NCBI RefSeq assembly: GCF_031626875.1
Contig: NZ_JANDMF010000030.1
Location: 5,183 to 69,182, forward strand
DNA length: 64,000 nucleotides
Source: Clostridium sp031626875
Lineage (GTDB): Bacteria; Bacillota; Clostridia; Clostridiales; Clostridiaceae
Reading direction: 5' to 3'
Of this stretch, positions 23,997 to 33,857 are shown piece by piece. Position 1 is the first letter of the stretch, and each line of letters opens with the position of its first letter. Under the pieces are notes generated by a model, which had not been told where the DNA came from, did no database searches, and saw only the letters and a program-made list of their open reading frames with translations. The translations under genes and the position numbers were made by a program.

Positions 23997-26900
23997 CTAT
24001 TCTATCGTATTTATATACTCTTCTTCTTCGTTATTACCTTTAACATCAAGTTTCGCAGATCTATATCTCATCATACCTGTACCTGCTGGAATCAACTTAC
24101 CAATAATAACATTTTCTTTCAATCCTACTAATGGATCTATCTTCCCTTTAATTGCAGCTTCTGTAAGAACTCTTGTTGTTTCTTGGAATGAAGCTGCTGA
24201 TAAGAAACTATCTGTTGCTAACGCCGCTTTAGTTATTCCTAATAACGCTTGTTCTCCAATTGCTTGTTCTCCTCCGAATTCTCTAACTTTTGAATTAGCT
24301 TCTTCAAAGTCAAATATATCTATCATAGTTCCTGGTAAAAGTTCTGTATCACCAGAATCGGAAACTTTAATTTTTCTAGTCATTTGTCTAACAACAACTT
24401 CTAGATGTTTATCATTAATATCAACACCTTGAAGTCTATAAACTTTTTGAACTTCTGAAAGAAGATATCTTCTTGCTCCATCAATCCCTTTAATACTTGC
24501 TATATCATGTGGATTAACAGAACCTTCTGTAATTTCATCTCCAGCTTCAATTACATCATCATTACTAACCTTAAGTCTTGAACCAAATGGTATATCATAA
24601 CTTTTTTCTTCACCATCAGCATCCATTATGTGTACAGTTCTCTTCTTCTTAGTTTCTTCAACTCTTACTGTTCCATTAATTTCACTTACAATTGCAAGCC
24701 CCTTTGGTTTTCTTGCCTCAAAAAGTTCTTCAACTCTTGGAAGACCTTGAGTTATATCAGCCCCAGCAACCCCTCCAGTATGGAATGTTCTCATTGTAAG
24801 TTGTGTTCCTGGTTCACCAATAGATTGTGCTGCAATTATTCCAACAGCTTCACCTATATTAATTTGCTTTGCTGTAGCCATATTCATTCCATAACACTTT
24901 GCACATACGCCTGTTTTACAGCTACATGTAAACACTGATCTAATTTTAACTCTCTTAATTCCAGTAGATGCAATAACTTTTGCCATATCCGCATCAACAT
25001 AACTATCATTTTCTGCAATTAATTGTCCTGTTTTATCATCCTTAACATCTTCTGCTAAATATCTACCAGTTAATCTTTCTTCAAGACCTTCAATTACCTC
25101 ATTACCTTCTTTAATTTCTGATACATACATTCCTTCTTTAGTACCACAATCTTCTTCTCTAACAATAACATCTTGAGAAACATCTACAAGTCTTCTTGTT
25201 AAATATCCTGAATCTGCTGTTTTCAAGGCTGTATCAGCATTACCTTTTCTCGCACCATGAGTAGATAAGAAGTATTCTGATACATCTAACCCTTCTCTAA
25301 ATGATGCTCTAATAGGCAACTCAATAATCTTCCCTGACGGACTGGCCATAAGTCCTCTCATACCTGCTAATTGCTTAATTTGAGACTTAGAACCCCTGGC
25401 TCCTGAATCTGCCATCATGTATATAGGATTGAACTTATCCAAACTTTCCATCAATGCATCTGCAACATCTTCTGTTGTTTTAGTCCATTTTTCAATAACT
25501 CTTTCATATCTTTCATCATCTGATATAAATCCTCTTTTATACATCTTTTCAATCTTATCAACTGTTTCATCTGCTTCTTTTAGCAAGTCATACTTAGCTT
25601 GAGGAACTATCATATCTGATGCAGCAACAGTAACAGCTCCAACTGATGAATAATGATAACCTAACGCTTTAATTTTATCAAGCATTATTGATGTATTAGT
25701 TGGTCCATGCTTTAGATAACATTTATCTATAATTTTACCTAATGTTTTCTTAGTAACTAGGAAATCAACTTCTAAATTAAACTCATCATTAGAATTACTT
25801 CTATCAACAAATCCTAAATCTTGAGGTATTGATTCATTAAATATTATTTTACCAACAGTTGTCTTAATTATTCCTGACTTTTTAACACCATCTACAATCT
25901 TAGACACTCTAACGAATATTTCTGAATGAATATCAATCTTTTTAAGTTCATAAGCCATTATTGCTTCTTCTTTACAATAAAAATGCTTTCCTGCACCTTC
26001 TCCATTCTCTTTATCCATTGTTAAATAGTAAGACCCCAATACCATATCTTGAGTAGGTACACAAACTGGTTTACCATCAGATGGCTTCAATATATTTCCT
26101 GCTGCAAGCATTAAAAATCTTGCTTCTGCTTGCGCTTCTACTGATAATGGCAAATGTACAGCCATTTGATCTCCATCAAAGTCAGCATTATATGCAGTAC
26201 ACACTAATGGATGTAACTTTATAGCTCTACCTTCAACCAATACTGGTTGGAACGCCTGAATTCCCAATCTATGAAGAGTAGGAGCACGGTTAAGTAACAC
26301 TGGATGGTCTGCTATTACTTCTTCAAGAACATCCCATACTGCTGGCATCAATCTTTCAACCATTCTCTTGGCACTCTTAATGTTATGAGCTACCCCATCC
26401 TCAACTAACTTCTTCATTACAAAAGGTTTAAATAACTCAATAGCCATTTCTTTTGGGAGCCCACATTGATACATTTTAAGTTCAGGTCCAACAACTATAA
26501 CTGATCTTCCTGAATAGTCAACTCTTTTTCCAAGTAAATTTTGTCTAAATCTACCTTGCTTACCTTTAAGCATATCAGATAGAGACTTCAGAGCTCTGTT
26601 TCCAGGTCCTGTTACAGCCCTTCCTCTTCTACCATTATCTATAAGTGCATCAACTGCTTCTTGAAGCATTCTTTTTTCATTTCTAACAATAATATCTGGT
26701 GCACCTAAATCTAATAGCTTCTTTAATCTATTATTTCTATTTATAACTCTTCTATATAGATCATTAAGATCTGATGTGGCAAATCTACCACCATCTAATT
26801 GAACCATTGGTCTTAAATCTGGTGGAATAACTGGAATAACATCAATAATCATCCACTCCGGATTATTTCCTGATTTCTTAAACGATTCAATAACCTCAAG

Positions 26901-27530
26901 TCTTCTTATTATTCTAATTTTCTTTTGCCCAGTGCTTTGCTTTAAATCTTCTTTAAGTTCTATTGATTGTGCTTCTAAATCAATTTCTCCTAAAAGTTGT
27001 TTTACAGCTTCTGCACCCATTCCAGCTACAAAACTCTCTTCTCCATATTTATCAGCAGCTTCTCTAAATTCTTTTTCATTAAGAAGTTGTTTCTTTAAAA
27101 GTGGTGTTTCTTTTGGATCAATTACCACATATGAAGCAAAGTATAAAATTTTCTCTAACGCTCTTGGTGACATATCAAGAATCAATCCCATTCTTGATGG
27201 AATTCCTTTGAAATACCATATGTGAGACACAGGAGCTGCAAGTTCTATATGCCCCATTCTCTCTCTTCTTACTTTAGCTTTAGTAACTTCTACGCCACAT
27301 CTGTCGCAGACGATACCCTTATATCTTACTCTTTTGTACTTACCACAGTGACATTCCCAGTCTTTCATAGGTCCAAATATTCTTTCACAGAACAAACCAT
27401 CTCTTTCAGGTTTTAAGGTTCTGTAGTTAATTGTTTCCGGCTTCTTTACTTCTCCTCTAGACCATTGTCTAACTTGCCCTGGAGAAGCCAACCCAATTTG
27501 CATTGCATCAAAATTATTTAATTCAAACAA
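23997..27530 (-). CDS. rpoC: DNA-directed RNA polymerase beta' subunit
   Basis: Beta' holds the catalytic Mg2+ of RNA polymerase. The 1177-aa protein has the N-terminal zinc-binding segment (CHCGKYKRVRYKGIVCDRCG, about 60-79), the absolutely conserved NADFDGD motif near residue 447, and the second zinc cluster with CSCKTGVCAKCYG near 870. It follows rpoB by 21 nt. The C-terminus ends in an acidic EEEEYINTIE tail. Confidence 0.99.
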   Translation of the reverse strand: MFELNNFDAMQIGLASPGQVRQWSRGEVKKPETINYRTLKPERDGLFCERIFGPMKDWECHCGKYKRVRYKGIVCDRCGVEVTKAKVRRERMGHIELAAPVSHIWYFKGIPSRMGLILDMSPRALEKILYFASYVVIDPKETPLLKKQLLNEKEFREAADKYGEESFVAGMGAEAVKQLLGEIDLEAQSIELKEDLKQSTGQKKIRIIRRLEVIESFKKSGNNPEWMIIDVIPVIPPDLRPMVQLDGGRFATSDLNDLYRRVINRNNRLKKLLDLGAPDIIVRNEKRMLQEAVDALIDNGRRGRAVTGPGNRALKSLSDMLKGKQGRFRQNLLGKRVDYSGRSVIVVGPELKMYQCGLPKEMAIELFKPFVMKKLVEDGVAHNIKSAKRMVERLMPAVWDVLEEVIADHPVLLNRAPTLHRLGIQAFQPVLVEGRAIKLHPLVCTAYNADFDGDQMAVHLPLSVEAQAEARFLMLAAGNILKPSDGKPVCVPTQDMVLGSYYLTMDKENGEGAGKHFYCKEEAIMAYELKKIDIHSEIFVRVSKIVDGVKKSGIIKTTVGKIIFNESIPQDLGFVDRSNSNDEFNLEVDFLVTKKTLGKIIDKCYLKHGPTNTSIMLDKIKALGYHYSSVGAVTVAASDMIVPQAKYDLLKEADETVDKIEKMYKRGFISDDERYERVIEKWTKTTEDVADALMESLDKFNPIYMMADSGARGSKSQIKQLAGMRGLMASPSGKIIELPIRASFREGLDVSEYFLSTHGARKGNADTALKTADSGYLTRRLVDVSQDVIVREEDCGTKEGMYVSEIKEGNEVIEGLEERLTGRYLAEDVKDDKTGQLIAENDSYVDADMAKVIASTGIKRVKIRSVFTCSCKTGVCAKCYGMNMATAKQINIGEAVGIIAAQSIGEPGTQLTMRTFHTGGVAGADITQGLPRVEELFEARKPKGLAIVSEINGTVRVEETKKKRTVHIMDADGEEKSYDIPFGSRLKVSNDDVIEAGDEITEGSVNPHDIASIKGIDGARRYLLSEVQKVYRLQGVDINDKHLEVVVRQMTRKIKVSDSGDTELLPGTMIDIFDFEEANSKVREFGGEQAIGEQALLGITKAALATDSFLSAASFQETTRVLTEAAIKGKIDPLVGLKENVIIGKLIPAGTGMMRYRSAKLDVKGNNEEEEYINTIE

Positions 27531-27551
27531 GGGTATATCCTCCCTTCAAAA

Positions 27552-30500
27552 TTAGTGTTCGTCATTAAAATCATCAAGTACCAAATCTTCTTGTAATCCA
27601 TCTAATTCAAAACTTTCCAAATCATCTTCTGAATCTGGATCAACTTCATCCTCTATTGTGTAACTATCATCAGCATCCACAATTTGTTCATTCGCAAGTT
27701 CTTCTGTACCCTCTATATTAACTTCTAATTCTTCAGAATCATCTTCTGAAAATTCCTTTAACTGAACTTCCTGGTGATTTTCATTTAAAACCCTTACATC
27801 TAAGCATAATGCTTGAAGCTCTTTAATAAGAACTTTAAATGATTCTGGTACTCCTGGTTCAGGAATATTTTCACCTTTAACTATTGCTTCATAAGTTTTA
27901 ACTCTACCAACAACATCATCTGATTTAACTGTTAATATTTCTTGGAGTGTATGAGCTGCACCATATGCTTCCAATGCCCAAACTTCCATTTCCCCAAATC
28001 TTTGACCACCAAACTGAGCTTTACCTCCTAGTGGTTGTTGTGTAACCAATGAATAAGGTCCTGTTGATCTGGCATGAATCTTATCATCAACCAAGTGAGC
28101 TAGCTTTAAAATATACATTATACCAACAGTTACTTCATTATCAAATGCATCTCCAGTTCTACCATCGTATAAAACTGTTTTTCCGTGAGCATTATAACCT
28201 GCCTTTTCAAGACATTCTTCTATATCTTTTTCAGTTGCTCCATCAAATACTGGAGTTGCAATATGCCATCCTAATTGACTTGCAGCCCATCCTAAGTGAA
28301 CTTCAAGAACCTGCCCAATATTCATACGAGAAGGAACCCCTAGTGGATTTAAACATATTTGTAGTGGTCTACCATCCGGTAAGAAAGGCATATCTTCTTC
28401 AGGAAGAACTCTTGAAATAACACCCTTATTACCATGACGCCCAGCCATCTTATCTCCAACTGATATCTTTCTCTTTTGAGCAATATAACATCTTACAAGC
28501 TCATTTACTCCTGGATTTAAGTCATCTCCATTTTCTCTAGTAAATACTTTAATATCTACTATTATCCCAGCTTCTCCATGTGGAACTCTTAGTGAAGTAT
28601 CTCTTACTTCTCTTGCTTTTTCACCAAAAATCGCTCTTAAGAGTCTTTCTTCAGCTGTTAGTTCTGTTTCCCCCTTTGGAGTTACCTTACCAACTAGTAT
28701 ATCTCCAGACCTAACTTCAGCACCTATTCTAATTATTCCTCTATCATCAATATCTTTTAGTGCATCTTCACTAACATTTGGTATATCTCTTGTAATTTCT
28801 TCTGGTCCAAGTTTTGTATCTCTAGCCTCTGATTCATATTCTTCAATATGAATTGATGTAAATACATCTTCTCTTACCAGCTCTTCTGATATAAGCATAG
28901 CATCCTCATAGTTATAACCTTCCCAAGTAATGAATCCCATTCTTATATTTTTACCTAATGCGATTTCACCTAAGTCAGTTGAAGGTCCATCTGCTAGCAC
29001 TTGATTCTTAAATACTATTTCCCCACTACTTACTATTGGTCTTTGATTTATAGATGTACCTGAGTTACTTCTCTTAAACTTACGAAGTCTATACGTATCT
29101 ACTCCTCCATCTGAATCCCTCTTGACTCTTACTTCATTACCTGAAACATAACAAACTACCCCAGCATTTTTAGCTTTCGGAAGAACTCCTGAATCAACAG
29201 CAGCTTTAAATTCAATTCCAGTACCAACAATTGGCGCTTGAGGCTTTAACAACGGCACCGCTTGACGCTGCATGTTAGATCCCATAAGAGCTCTTGACGC
29301 ATCATCATTTTCTAAGAATGGTATCATTGCTGTTGCTACAGATACAATTTGTCTTGGAGATACATCCATTAGATCAACATCTTGTGCCGGAACAACAAAA
29401 AATTCTTCCTTATTCCTAACAGTAATCTTACTATCTACAAAGTGACCATTTTCATCTATTGGTTCCTTTGCTTGAGCCACTAAAAATTGATCTTCTTCAT
29501 CAGCTGTAAAATATCTTATTTTCGAAGTAACTCTCATATTTTCCTTATCAACAACTCTATATGGAGTTTCCATAAAACCATATTCATTAACCTTTGCATA
29601 AGTTGCCAACGAATTAATTAGTCCTATATTTGGTCCTTCTGGTGTCTCTATCGGACACATTCTACCATAATGTGAATGGTGAACATCTCTAACTTCAAAA
29701 CCAGCTCTTTCTCTAGATAATCCTCCTGGCCCTAGAGCAGATAATCTTCTCTTGTGTGTTAACTCTGAAAGCGGATTAGTCTGATCCATGAATTGTGATA
29801 ATTGTGAGCTCCCAAAAAATTCTTTAATAGCAGCTGCTACTGGTCTTATATTTATTAACATCTGTGGAGTGATTGATTCTTGATCTTGAATAGTCATTCT
29901 TTCTTTAACTACTCTTTCCATTCTAGATAAACCTATTCTGAATTGATTTTGAAGTAACTCTCCAACTGACCTTAATCTTCTATTTCCTAAATGGTCAATA
30001 TCATCAACATACCCAATATCATACACAAGACCTATTTCATATGATATAGTTGCAAATATATCTTCTTTGATTATATGTTTAGGTATCAACCTTGTTATAT
30101 TCTTCTTTATCTCTTCCTTGATTGTATCTTCATCAGTAAAGTTATCAAGTATTTCTTTTAATGTAGGATAATGAACTAGTTCTTTTATGTGTAAATCAGA
30201 AATATCAAAGTTAATATACTTATGTATATCTACAAAATGATTTCCTATTACTTTTAGAACTTTATCTTCAACTAAAATATCAACTGTATTAATACCAGCA
30301 TTTTGAATTTTTTCCGCTACTAACCTACTAATTTTTCCACCTTTTTCTACCAAGATTTCCCCAGTAGAAGGGTTTATTATATCACTTGCTGCAATTTGAT
30401 TTGCTATTCTTAAGTTTAAAGCAAGTTTCTTATTAAATTTGTATCTTCCTACTCTTGATAAATCATATCTTTTTGCATCAAAGAATAATGAATCAATCAA

Positions 30501-31259
30501 AGATATAGCGCTATCAACCGTTGGTGGTTCCCCTGGTCTTAATCTTTTATATATTTCTAATAGTGCTTCTTCTTTAGTCTTTGTATTATCCTTTTCTATT
30601 GTAGCTTTAAATCTCTCATCTTCACCAAAGTAGTCAAGCAACTCTTGATCATTTCCAAATCCCATAGCTCTTGCAAGTATAGTTATCGGAAGCTTTCTTG
30701 TCTTATCAATTCTAACATATATAATATCGTTAGAATCTGTTTCATACTCCAACCAGGCTCCTCTATTTGGTATTACTGTTGCTGAAAACAACTTTTTACC
30801 ACTTTTATCTCTACTACTACTATAATATACTCCTGGAGATCTTACTAATTGGCTTACTATAACTCTTTCAGCTCCATTAATAACAAAAGTTCCTTGTTCA
30901 GTCATCAATGGGAAATCTCCCATAAATACTTCTTGTTCCTTTATTTCTCCCGTTTCTTCATTCTGTAATCTTACAGAAACCTTTAATGGTGCAGCATAAG
31001 TAGCATCACGCTCTTTACACTCTTCAACTGAATACTTAATATTTTCCATATCAAGCTTATAGTCAATAAATTCTAGCATTAGATTTCCTGTGAAATTGCT
31101 TATAGGATTTACATCATCAAAAACTTCATGAAGTCCTTCCCTTAAAAACCATTCATAAGAATCCAATTGCACTTCAATTAAGTTTGGCATTTCAGTTACA
31201 TCTTTAACTTTAGCAAAACTCATTCTTGTTCTTTTTCCAACTTGGACAGGATGTACCAT
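27552..31259 (-). CDS. rpoB: DNA-directed RNA polymerase beta subunit
   Basis: Beta forms the other half of the RNA polymerase cleft and the rifampicin site. The 1235-aa protein starts MVHPVQVGKRTRMSFAKVKD. The rifampicin-determining region around 29.74-29.83 kb reads SSQLSQFMDQTNPLSELTH followed by KRRLSALGPGG, i.e. wild type at the D, H and S hot spots. The C-terminus has a long acidic tail (about 60 residues rich in D/E), as in clostridia. It has its own promoter and leader after the rplL terminator. Confidence 0.99.
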   Translation of the reverse strand: MVHPVQVGKRTRMSFAKVKDVTEMPNLIEVQLDSYEWFLREGLHEVFDDVNPISNFTGNLMLEFIDYKLDMENIKYSVEECKERDATYAAPLKVSVRLQNEETGEIKEQEVFMGDFPLMTEQGTFVINGAERVIVSQLVRSPGVYYSSSRDKSGKKLFSATVIPNRGAWLEYETDSNDIIYVRIDKTRKLPITILARAMGFGNDQELLDYFGEDERFKATIEKDNTKTKEEALLEIYKRLRPGEPPTVDSAISLIDSLFFDAKRYDLSRVGRYKFNKKLALNLRIANQIAASDIINPSTGEILVEKGGKISRLVAEKIQNAGINTVDILVEDKVLKVIGNHFVDIHKYINFDISDLHIKELVHYPTLKEILDNFTDEDTIKEEIKKNITRLIPKHIIKEDIFATISYEIGLVYDIGYVDDIDHLGNRRLRSVGELLQNQFRIGLSRMERVVKERMTIQDQESITPQMLINIRPVAAAIKEFFGSSQLSQFMDQTNPLSELTHKRRLSALGPGGLSRERAGFEVRDVHHSHYGRMCPIETPEGPNIGLINSLATYAKVNEYGFMETPYRVVDKENMRVTSKIRYFTADEEDQFLVAQAKEPIDENGHFVDSKITVRNKEEFFVVPAQDVDLMDVSPRQIVSVATAMIPFLENDDASRALMGSNMQRQAVPLLKPQAPIVGTGIEFKAAVDSGVLPKAKNAGVVCYVSGNEVRVKRDSDGGVDTYRLRKFKRSNSGTSINQRPIVSSGEIVFKNQVLADGPSTDLGEIALGKNIRMGFITWEGYNYEDAMLISEELVREDVFTSIHIEEYESEARDTKLGPEEITRDIPNVSEDALKDIDDRGIIRIGAEVRSGDILVGKVTPKGETELTAEERLLRAIFGEKAREVRDTSLRVPHGEAGIIVDIKVFTRENGDDLNPGVNELVRCYIAQKRKISVGDKMAGRHGNKGVISRVLPEEDMPFLPDGRPLQICLNPLGVPSRMNIGQVLEVHLGWAASQLGWHIATPVFDGATEKDIEECLEKAGYNAHGKTVLYDGRTGDAFDNEVTVGIMYILKLAHLVDDKIHARSTGPYSLVTQQPLGGKAQFGGQRFGEMEVWALEAYGAAHTLQEILTVKSDDVVGRVKTYEAIVKGENIPEPGVPESFKVLIKELQALCLDVRVLNENHQEVQLKEFSEDDSEELEVNIEGTEELANEQIVDADDSYTIEDEVDPDSEDDLESFELDGLQEDLVLDDFNDEH

Positions 31260-31416
31260 GATTTTTCACCCCTTGTATAAACTAAAATAACCAAAAACAC
31301 ACTATCCCTAAGGACTTGTGCTTTCGGAGAGCATCATCATTTTAGTATAACCAACTATTTCATTAGTTATACTTCTTTTTCCATTTTTATATACTTATCC
31401 ATATTGAACAGTACAT
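31260..31416 (-). promoter_or_regulatory. rpoB 5' leader with hairpin
   Basis: Between the predicted rpoB promoter and start codon lies about 155 nt. It contains an imperfect inverted repeat, AGTATAACTA with TAGTTGGTTATACT (about 31344-31373), and a second G/C-richer segment with CCTTAGGGATAG. The ribosome binding site AAGGGGTG is just before the ATG. Feedback control of rpoBC is known in other bacteria, but nothing here identifies a mechanism. Confidence 0.35.
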
Positions 31417-31422
31417 TGAAAT

Positions 31423-31451
31423 ATGGTAACACAACATAAAAACATTGTCAA
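31423..31451 (-). promoter_or_regulatory. Candidate promoter of rpoB-rpoC
   Basis: Minus-strand TTGACA (31446-31451) is followed after 17 nt by TACCAT (31423-31428), preceded by TGT (an extended -10 element). It lies between the rplL terminator and rpoB. Confidence 0.6.
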
Positions 31452-31504
31452 TATTTTTAAGAAAAAAAATCCGTTTTTTAATTTTCCCATAGACTTCTAA
31501 ATAG

Positions 31505-31542
31505 GCAATAAAAAAGGTGCTATATTAGCACCTTTTTATGTT
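31505..31542 (-). terminator. Terminator after rplL
   Basis: AAAAAGGTGCTA and TAGCACCTTTTT (31511-31537) form a near-perfect stem followed by TTTTTTATTG on the minus strand. It lies 18 nt after the rplL stop and separates the L11/L10 operon from rpoB. Confidence 0.85.
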
Positions 31543-31555
31543 ATAAGTAAAAATA

Positions 31556-31921
31556 TTACTTAACTTCTACTTCTGCTCCAACTTCTGCTAATTTAGCTTT
31601 AATATCTTCAGCTTCTTCCTTAGCAACAGCTTCTTTTAATGTCTTAGGAGCTCCATCAACTATTTCCTTAGCTTCCTTTAATCCTAAACCAGTTAATTCT
31701 CTAACAACTTTAATAACCTTAATTTTGCTAGCACCAGCACTAGTTAATACTACATCAAATTCTGTCTTTTCCTCAGCTGCACCACCTGCAACTGCACCAC
31801 CTGCAACTGCTACAGGAGCAGCAGCACTTACTCCAAATTCCTCTTCGCAAGCTTTTACTAATTCATTTAATTCTAAAACGCTCATTTCTTTTATAGCTTG
31901 AATGATATCTTCTCTTGTCAT
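31556..31921 (-). CDS. rplL: 50S ribosomal protein L7/L12
   Basis: L7/L12 forms the mobile stalk that recruits translational GTPases. The 121-aa protein has an N-terminal dimerisation domain, an alanine/glycine-rich hinge (AAPVAVAGGAVAGGAAEEK, about 34-52) and the C-terminal globular domain ending KLAEVGAEVEVK. The start (MTREDIIQAIKEMSV) follows TTGGAGG. An upstream in-frame codon would add ten unrelated residues. It lies 47 nt after rplJ. Confidence 0.98.
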   Translation of the reverse strand: MTREDIIQAIKEMSVLELNELVKACEEEFGVSAAAPVAVAGGAVAGGAAEEKTEFDVVLTSAGASKIKVIKVVRELTGLGLKEAKEIVDGAPKTLKEAVAKEEAEDIKAKLAEVGAEVEVK

Positions 31922-31968
31922 TTTAATTGCACCTCCAAATTTACTTAACAATCATTTTATTTTTTAGC

Positions 31969-32463
31969 TTATTCAGCTTCTTTTTGATCTTTTATTGCAC
32001 TTAATAAGTATGCAAGGTTTGATAATGGAGCCTTGATACTTCCAAGAAGTTTCGCAATAAGAACTTCTTTTGATGGTATTGAAGCAAGTTGTACAACCTT
32101 ATCTGTATCATAGACTTCACCTTCAACAATACCAGCTTTCAATTCAAGTTTCTTGTGATCTTTTGCAAAATCATTAAGAAGTCTTGCTGCAGCTGTAGCA
32201 TCTTCATATCCAAAAGCTATAGCCACTGGCCCTTCTAAATATGTTTCCAAACCATTAATTCCCAATTCATTTGCTGCTAATGTAACCAAAGTGTTTTTAT
32301 ACACCTTATATTCTACACCATTTTCTCTTAAAGACTTTCTTAATTGAGTATCTTCTTCAACAGTAAGTCCTTGATAGTCCGCAAGAATAACAGCTTGAGC
32401 CTTTTCTAACTTTCCCTTAATTTCAGCAACTTTTGCTTCTTTAATTTGTCTGTTCTTGTTCAT
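31969..32463 (-). CDS. rplJ: 50S ribosomal protein L10
   Basis: L10 anchors the L7/L12 stalk and, complexed with L12, represses its own mRNA. The 164-aa protein has the N-terminal rRNA-binding domain (LEKAQAVILADYQGLTVEED) and the C-terminal L12-binding helix (SNLAYLLSAIKDQKEAE). It lies downstream of a recognisable L10 leader. Confidence 0.98.
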   Translation of the reverse strand: MNKNRQIKEAKVAEIKGKLEKAQAVILADYQGLTVEEDTQLRKSLRENGVEYKVYKNTLVTLAANELGINGLETYLEGPVAIAFGYEDATAAARLLNDFAKDHKKLELKAGIVEGEVYDTDKVVQLASIPSKEVLIAKLLGSIKAPLSNLAYLLSAIKDQKEAE

Positions 32464-32509
32464 TACTGTGTGTCCACCTCCTCACAGTTTTTAACTGCTT
32501 TATATATTA

Positions 32510-32615
32510 ATAAAGGTCTTCCCGTAGACAAAGGAAGACCTATAATAATCATTATACGCTACCTCGGTAGGTTGTTATACGTTACGCTTTTATGCACCTA
32601 CTGTCTACGGAATTA
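32510..32615 (-). promoter_or_regulatory. L10 leader (rplJ-rplL autoregulatory RNA)
   Basis: In the 207-nt rplA-rplJ gap the minus strand shows the hallmark L10-leader elements. CCGTAGACAGTAGGTGC pairs with a distal GTCTACGG (8 bp outer stem). An inner stem uses GTAGGT with ACCTAC, and a kink-turn-like AACCTACCGAGG lies in between. AGGTCTTCC can also pair with GGAAGACCT across the last part, just before TTATT. The L10(L12)4 complex is the established ligand of this RNA class. Confidence 0.85.
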
Positions 32616-32670
32616 TTATTCTTTTTAACAACGAATTAAATTATATCACTTTACTTTACACAAGTCAATA

Positions 32671-33360
32671 TTAATCTAAAACTTTTGTTGGATTAATTTT
32701 TGCTCCAGGCCCCATTGTGCTTGAAACAGTTACCGATTTAACATATTGTCCTTTAGCAGCAGCTGGTTTTGCTTTTATTAAAGCTTCCATTAATGCATGA
32801 AAGTTTTCTTTTAGCTTTTCTGAACCAAATGATTTTTTACCAATTGGGCAGTGAACTATAGAAGTTTTATCCACTCTATATTCAACTTTACCAGCTTTAA
32901 TTTCTGCTATAGCTTTAGCAACATCAAACGTTACTGTACCTGACTTTGGATTTGGCATTAAACCTTTAGGTCCTAAAACTCTACCGATTCTACCAACAAC
33001 ACCCATCATATCTGGAGTTGCAACAACTACATCAAAGTCAAACCAGTTTTCTGACTGAATCTTTTGAACCAAATCTTCAGCTCCAACATAATCTGCTCCT
33101 GCAGCTTCCGCTTCTTTAGCTTTATCACCTTTAGCGAATACTAATACTCTTACAGTCTTACCTGTTCCATTTGGTAAAACAACAGCTCCTCTAACTTGTT
33201 GATCTGCATGCCTTGGATCTACCCCAAGTCTTACATGTAGTTCGATAGTTTCATCAAAATTAGCTTTTGCAGTCTTTACACTTAATTCTAAAGCTTCTGC
33301 TGGATTGTATAAAGTATTCTTATCTATTAACTTTGCACTTTCAACATATTTCTTTCCCAT
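32671..33360 (-). CDS. rplA: 50S ribosomal protein L1
   Basis: L1 forms the mobile stalk at the E site and binds its own mRNA at a mimic of the 23S site. The 229-aa protein starts MGKKYVESAKLIDKNTLYNP. It has ILPNGTGKTVRVLVFAKGDK-like VVLPNGTGKTVRVLVFAKGD and MPNPKSGTVTFDV motifs. An upstream in-frame start is rejected because it reads through the L1-site mimic and AAAGGAGG. It lies 53 nt after rplK. Confidence 0.98.
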   Translation of the reverse strand: MGKKYVESAKLIDKNTLYNPAEALELSVKTAKANFDETIELHVRLGVDPRHADQQVRGAVVLPNGTGKTVRVLVFAKGDKAKEAEAAGADYVGAEDLVQKIQSENWFDFDVVVATPDMMGVVGRIGRVLGPKGLMPNPKSGTVTFDVAKAIAEIKAGKVEYRVDKTSIVHCPIGKKSFGSEKLKENFHALMEALIKAKPAAAKGQYVKSVTVSSTMGPGAKINPTKVLD

Positions 33361-33375
33361 TAATAAGCCTCCTTT

Positions 33376-33402
33376 GTGGTAATAACGGTCTTGACCTCCC
33401 AC
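33376..33402 (-). promoter_or_regulatory. L1-binding-site mimic in the rplK-rplA gap
   Basis: Minus-strand GTGGGAGGTCAAGACC followed by GTTATTACCAC forms a stem with GGTC/GACC at the tip and GTGG/CCAC at the base, directly before AAAGGAGG of rplA. The shape and sequence echo the 23S rRNA L1 site (GGTGGGAGG ... GAAATACCACC). A near copy lies before rplK. Translational repression by L1 is the expected role. Confidence 0.7.
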
Positions 33403-33413
33403 GATTTTATGAA

Positions 33414-33839
33414 TTACTCTTCAATAGTTACGCCCATACTTCTTGCTGTTCCTTCGATCATGCTCATAGCAGTTTCAATTGTTGCAGCATTTAAGTCTGG
33501 CATTTTTAATTCTGCGATCTTCTTAACTTGATCCTTAGTTAACTTACCAACTTTAGTTCTGTTAGGCACTCCTGAACCACTTTCTAATCCTAATTCCTTC
33601 TTGATTAGAACTGCAGCTGGAGGAGTCTTTAATATGAAACTAAAAGATCTATCTTGGTATACTGTAATTACTACCGGTATTATTAATCCCGCTTGATTTG
33701 CAGTCTTAGCATTAAACTCCTTACAGAATCCCATTATGTTCACCCCATGTTGACCCAATGCTGGTCCAACTGGTGGTGCTGGTGTTGCTTTACCCGCAGC
33801 AAGTTGAAGTTTGATCATTCCAGTTACTTTCTTAGCCAT
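33414..33839 (-). CDS. rplK: 50S ribosomal protein L11
   Basis: L11 is part of the GTPase-associated centre, a target of thiopeptides, and is needed for the stringent response. The 141-aa protein has LQLAAGKATPAPPVGPALG with the conserved proline-rich NTD helix, and SMGVTIEE at the C-terminus. It lies between nusG and rplA. Confidence 0.98.
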   Translation of the reverse strand: MAKKVTGMIKLQLAAGKATPAPPVGPALGQHGVNIMGFCKEFNAKTANQAGLIIPVVITVYQDRSFSFILKTPPAAVLIKKELGLESGSGVPNRTKVGKLTKDQVKKIAELKMPDLNAATIETAMSMIEGTARSMGVTIEE

Positions 33840-33857
33840 TGTTATTCCTCCTATACT

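Noticed and set aside
28049..28420. 123-codon plus-strand open frame inside rpoB
   Set aside because: It is exactly antisense to a conserved part of rpoB, has no ribosome binding site, and its leucine/glutamine-rich product is what the complement of rpoB codons yields.
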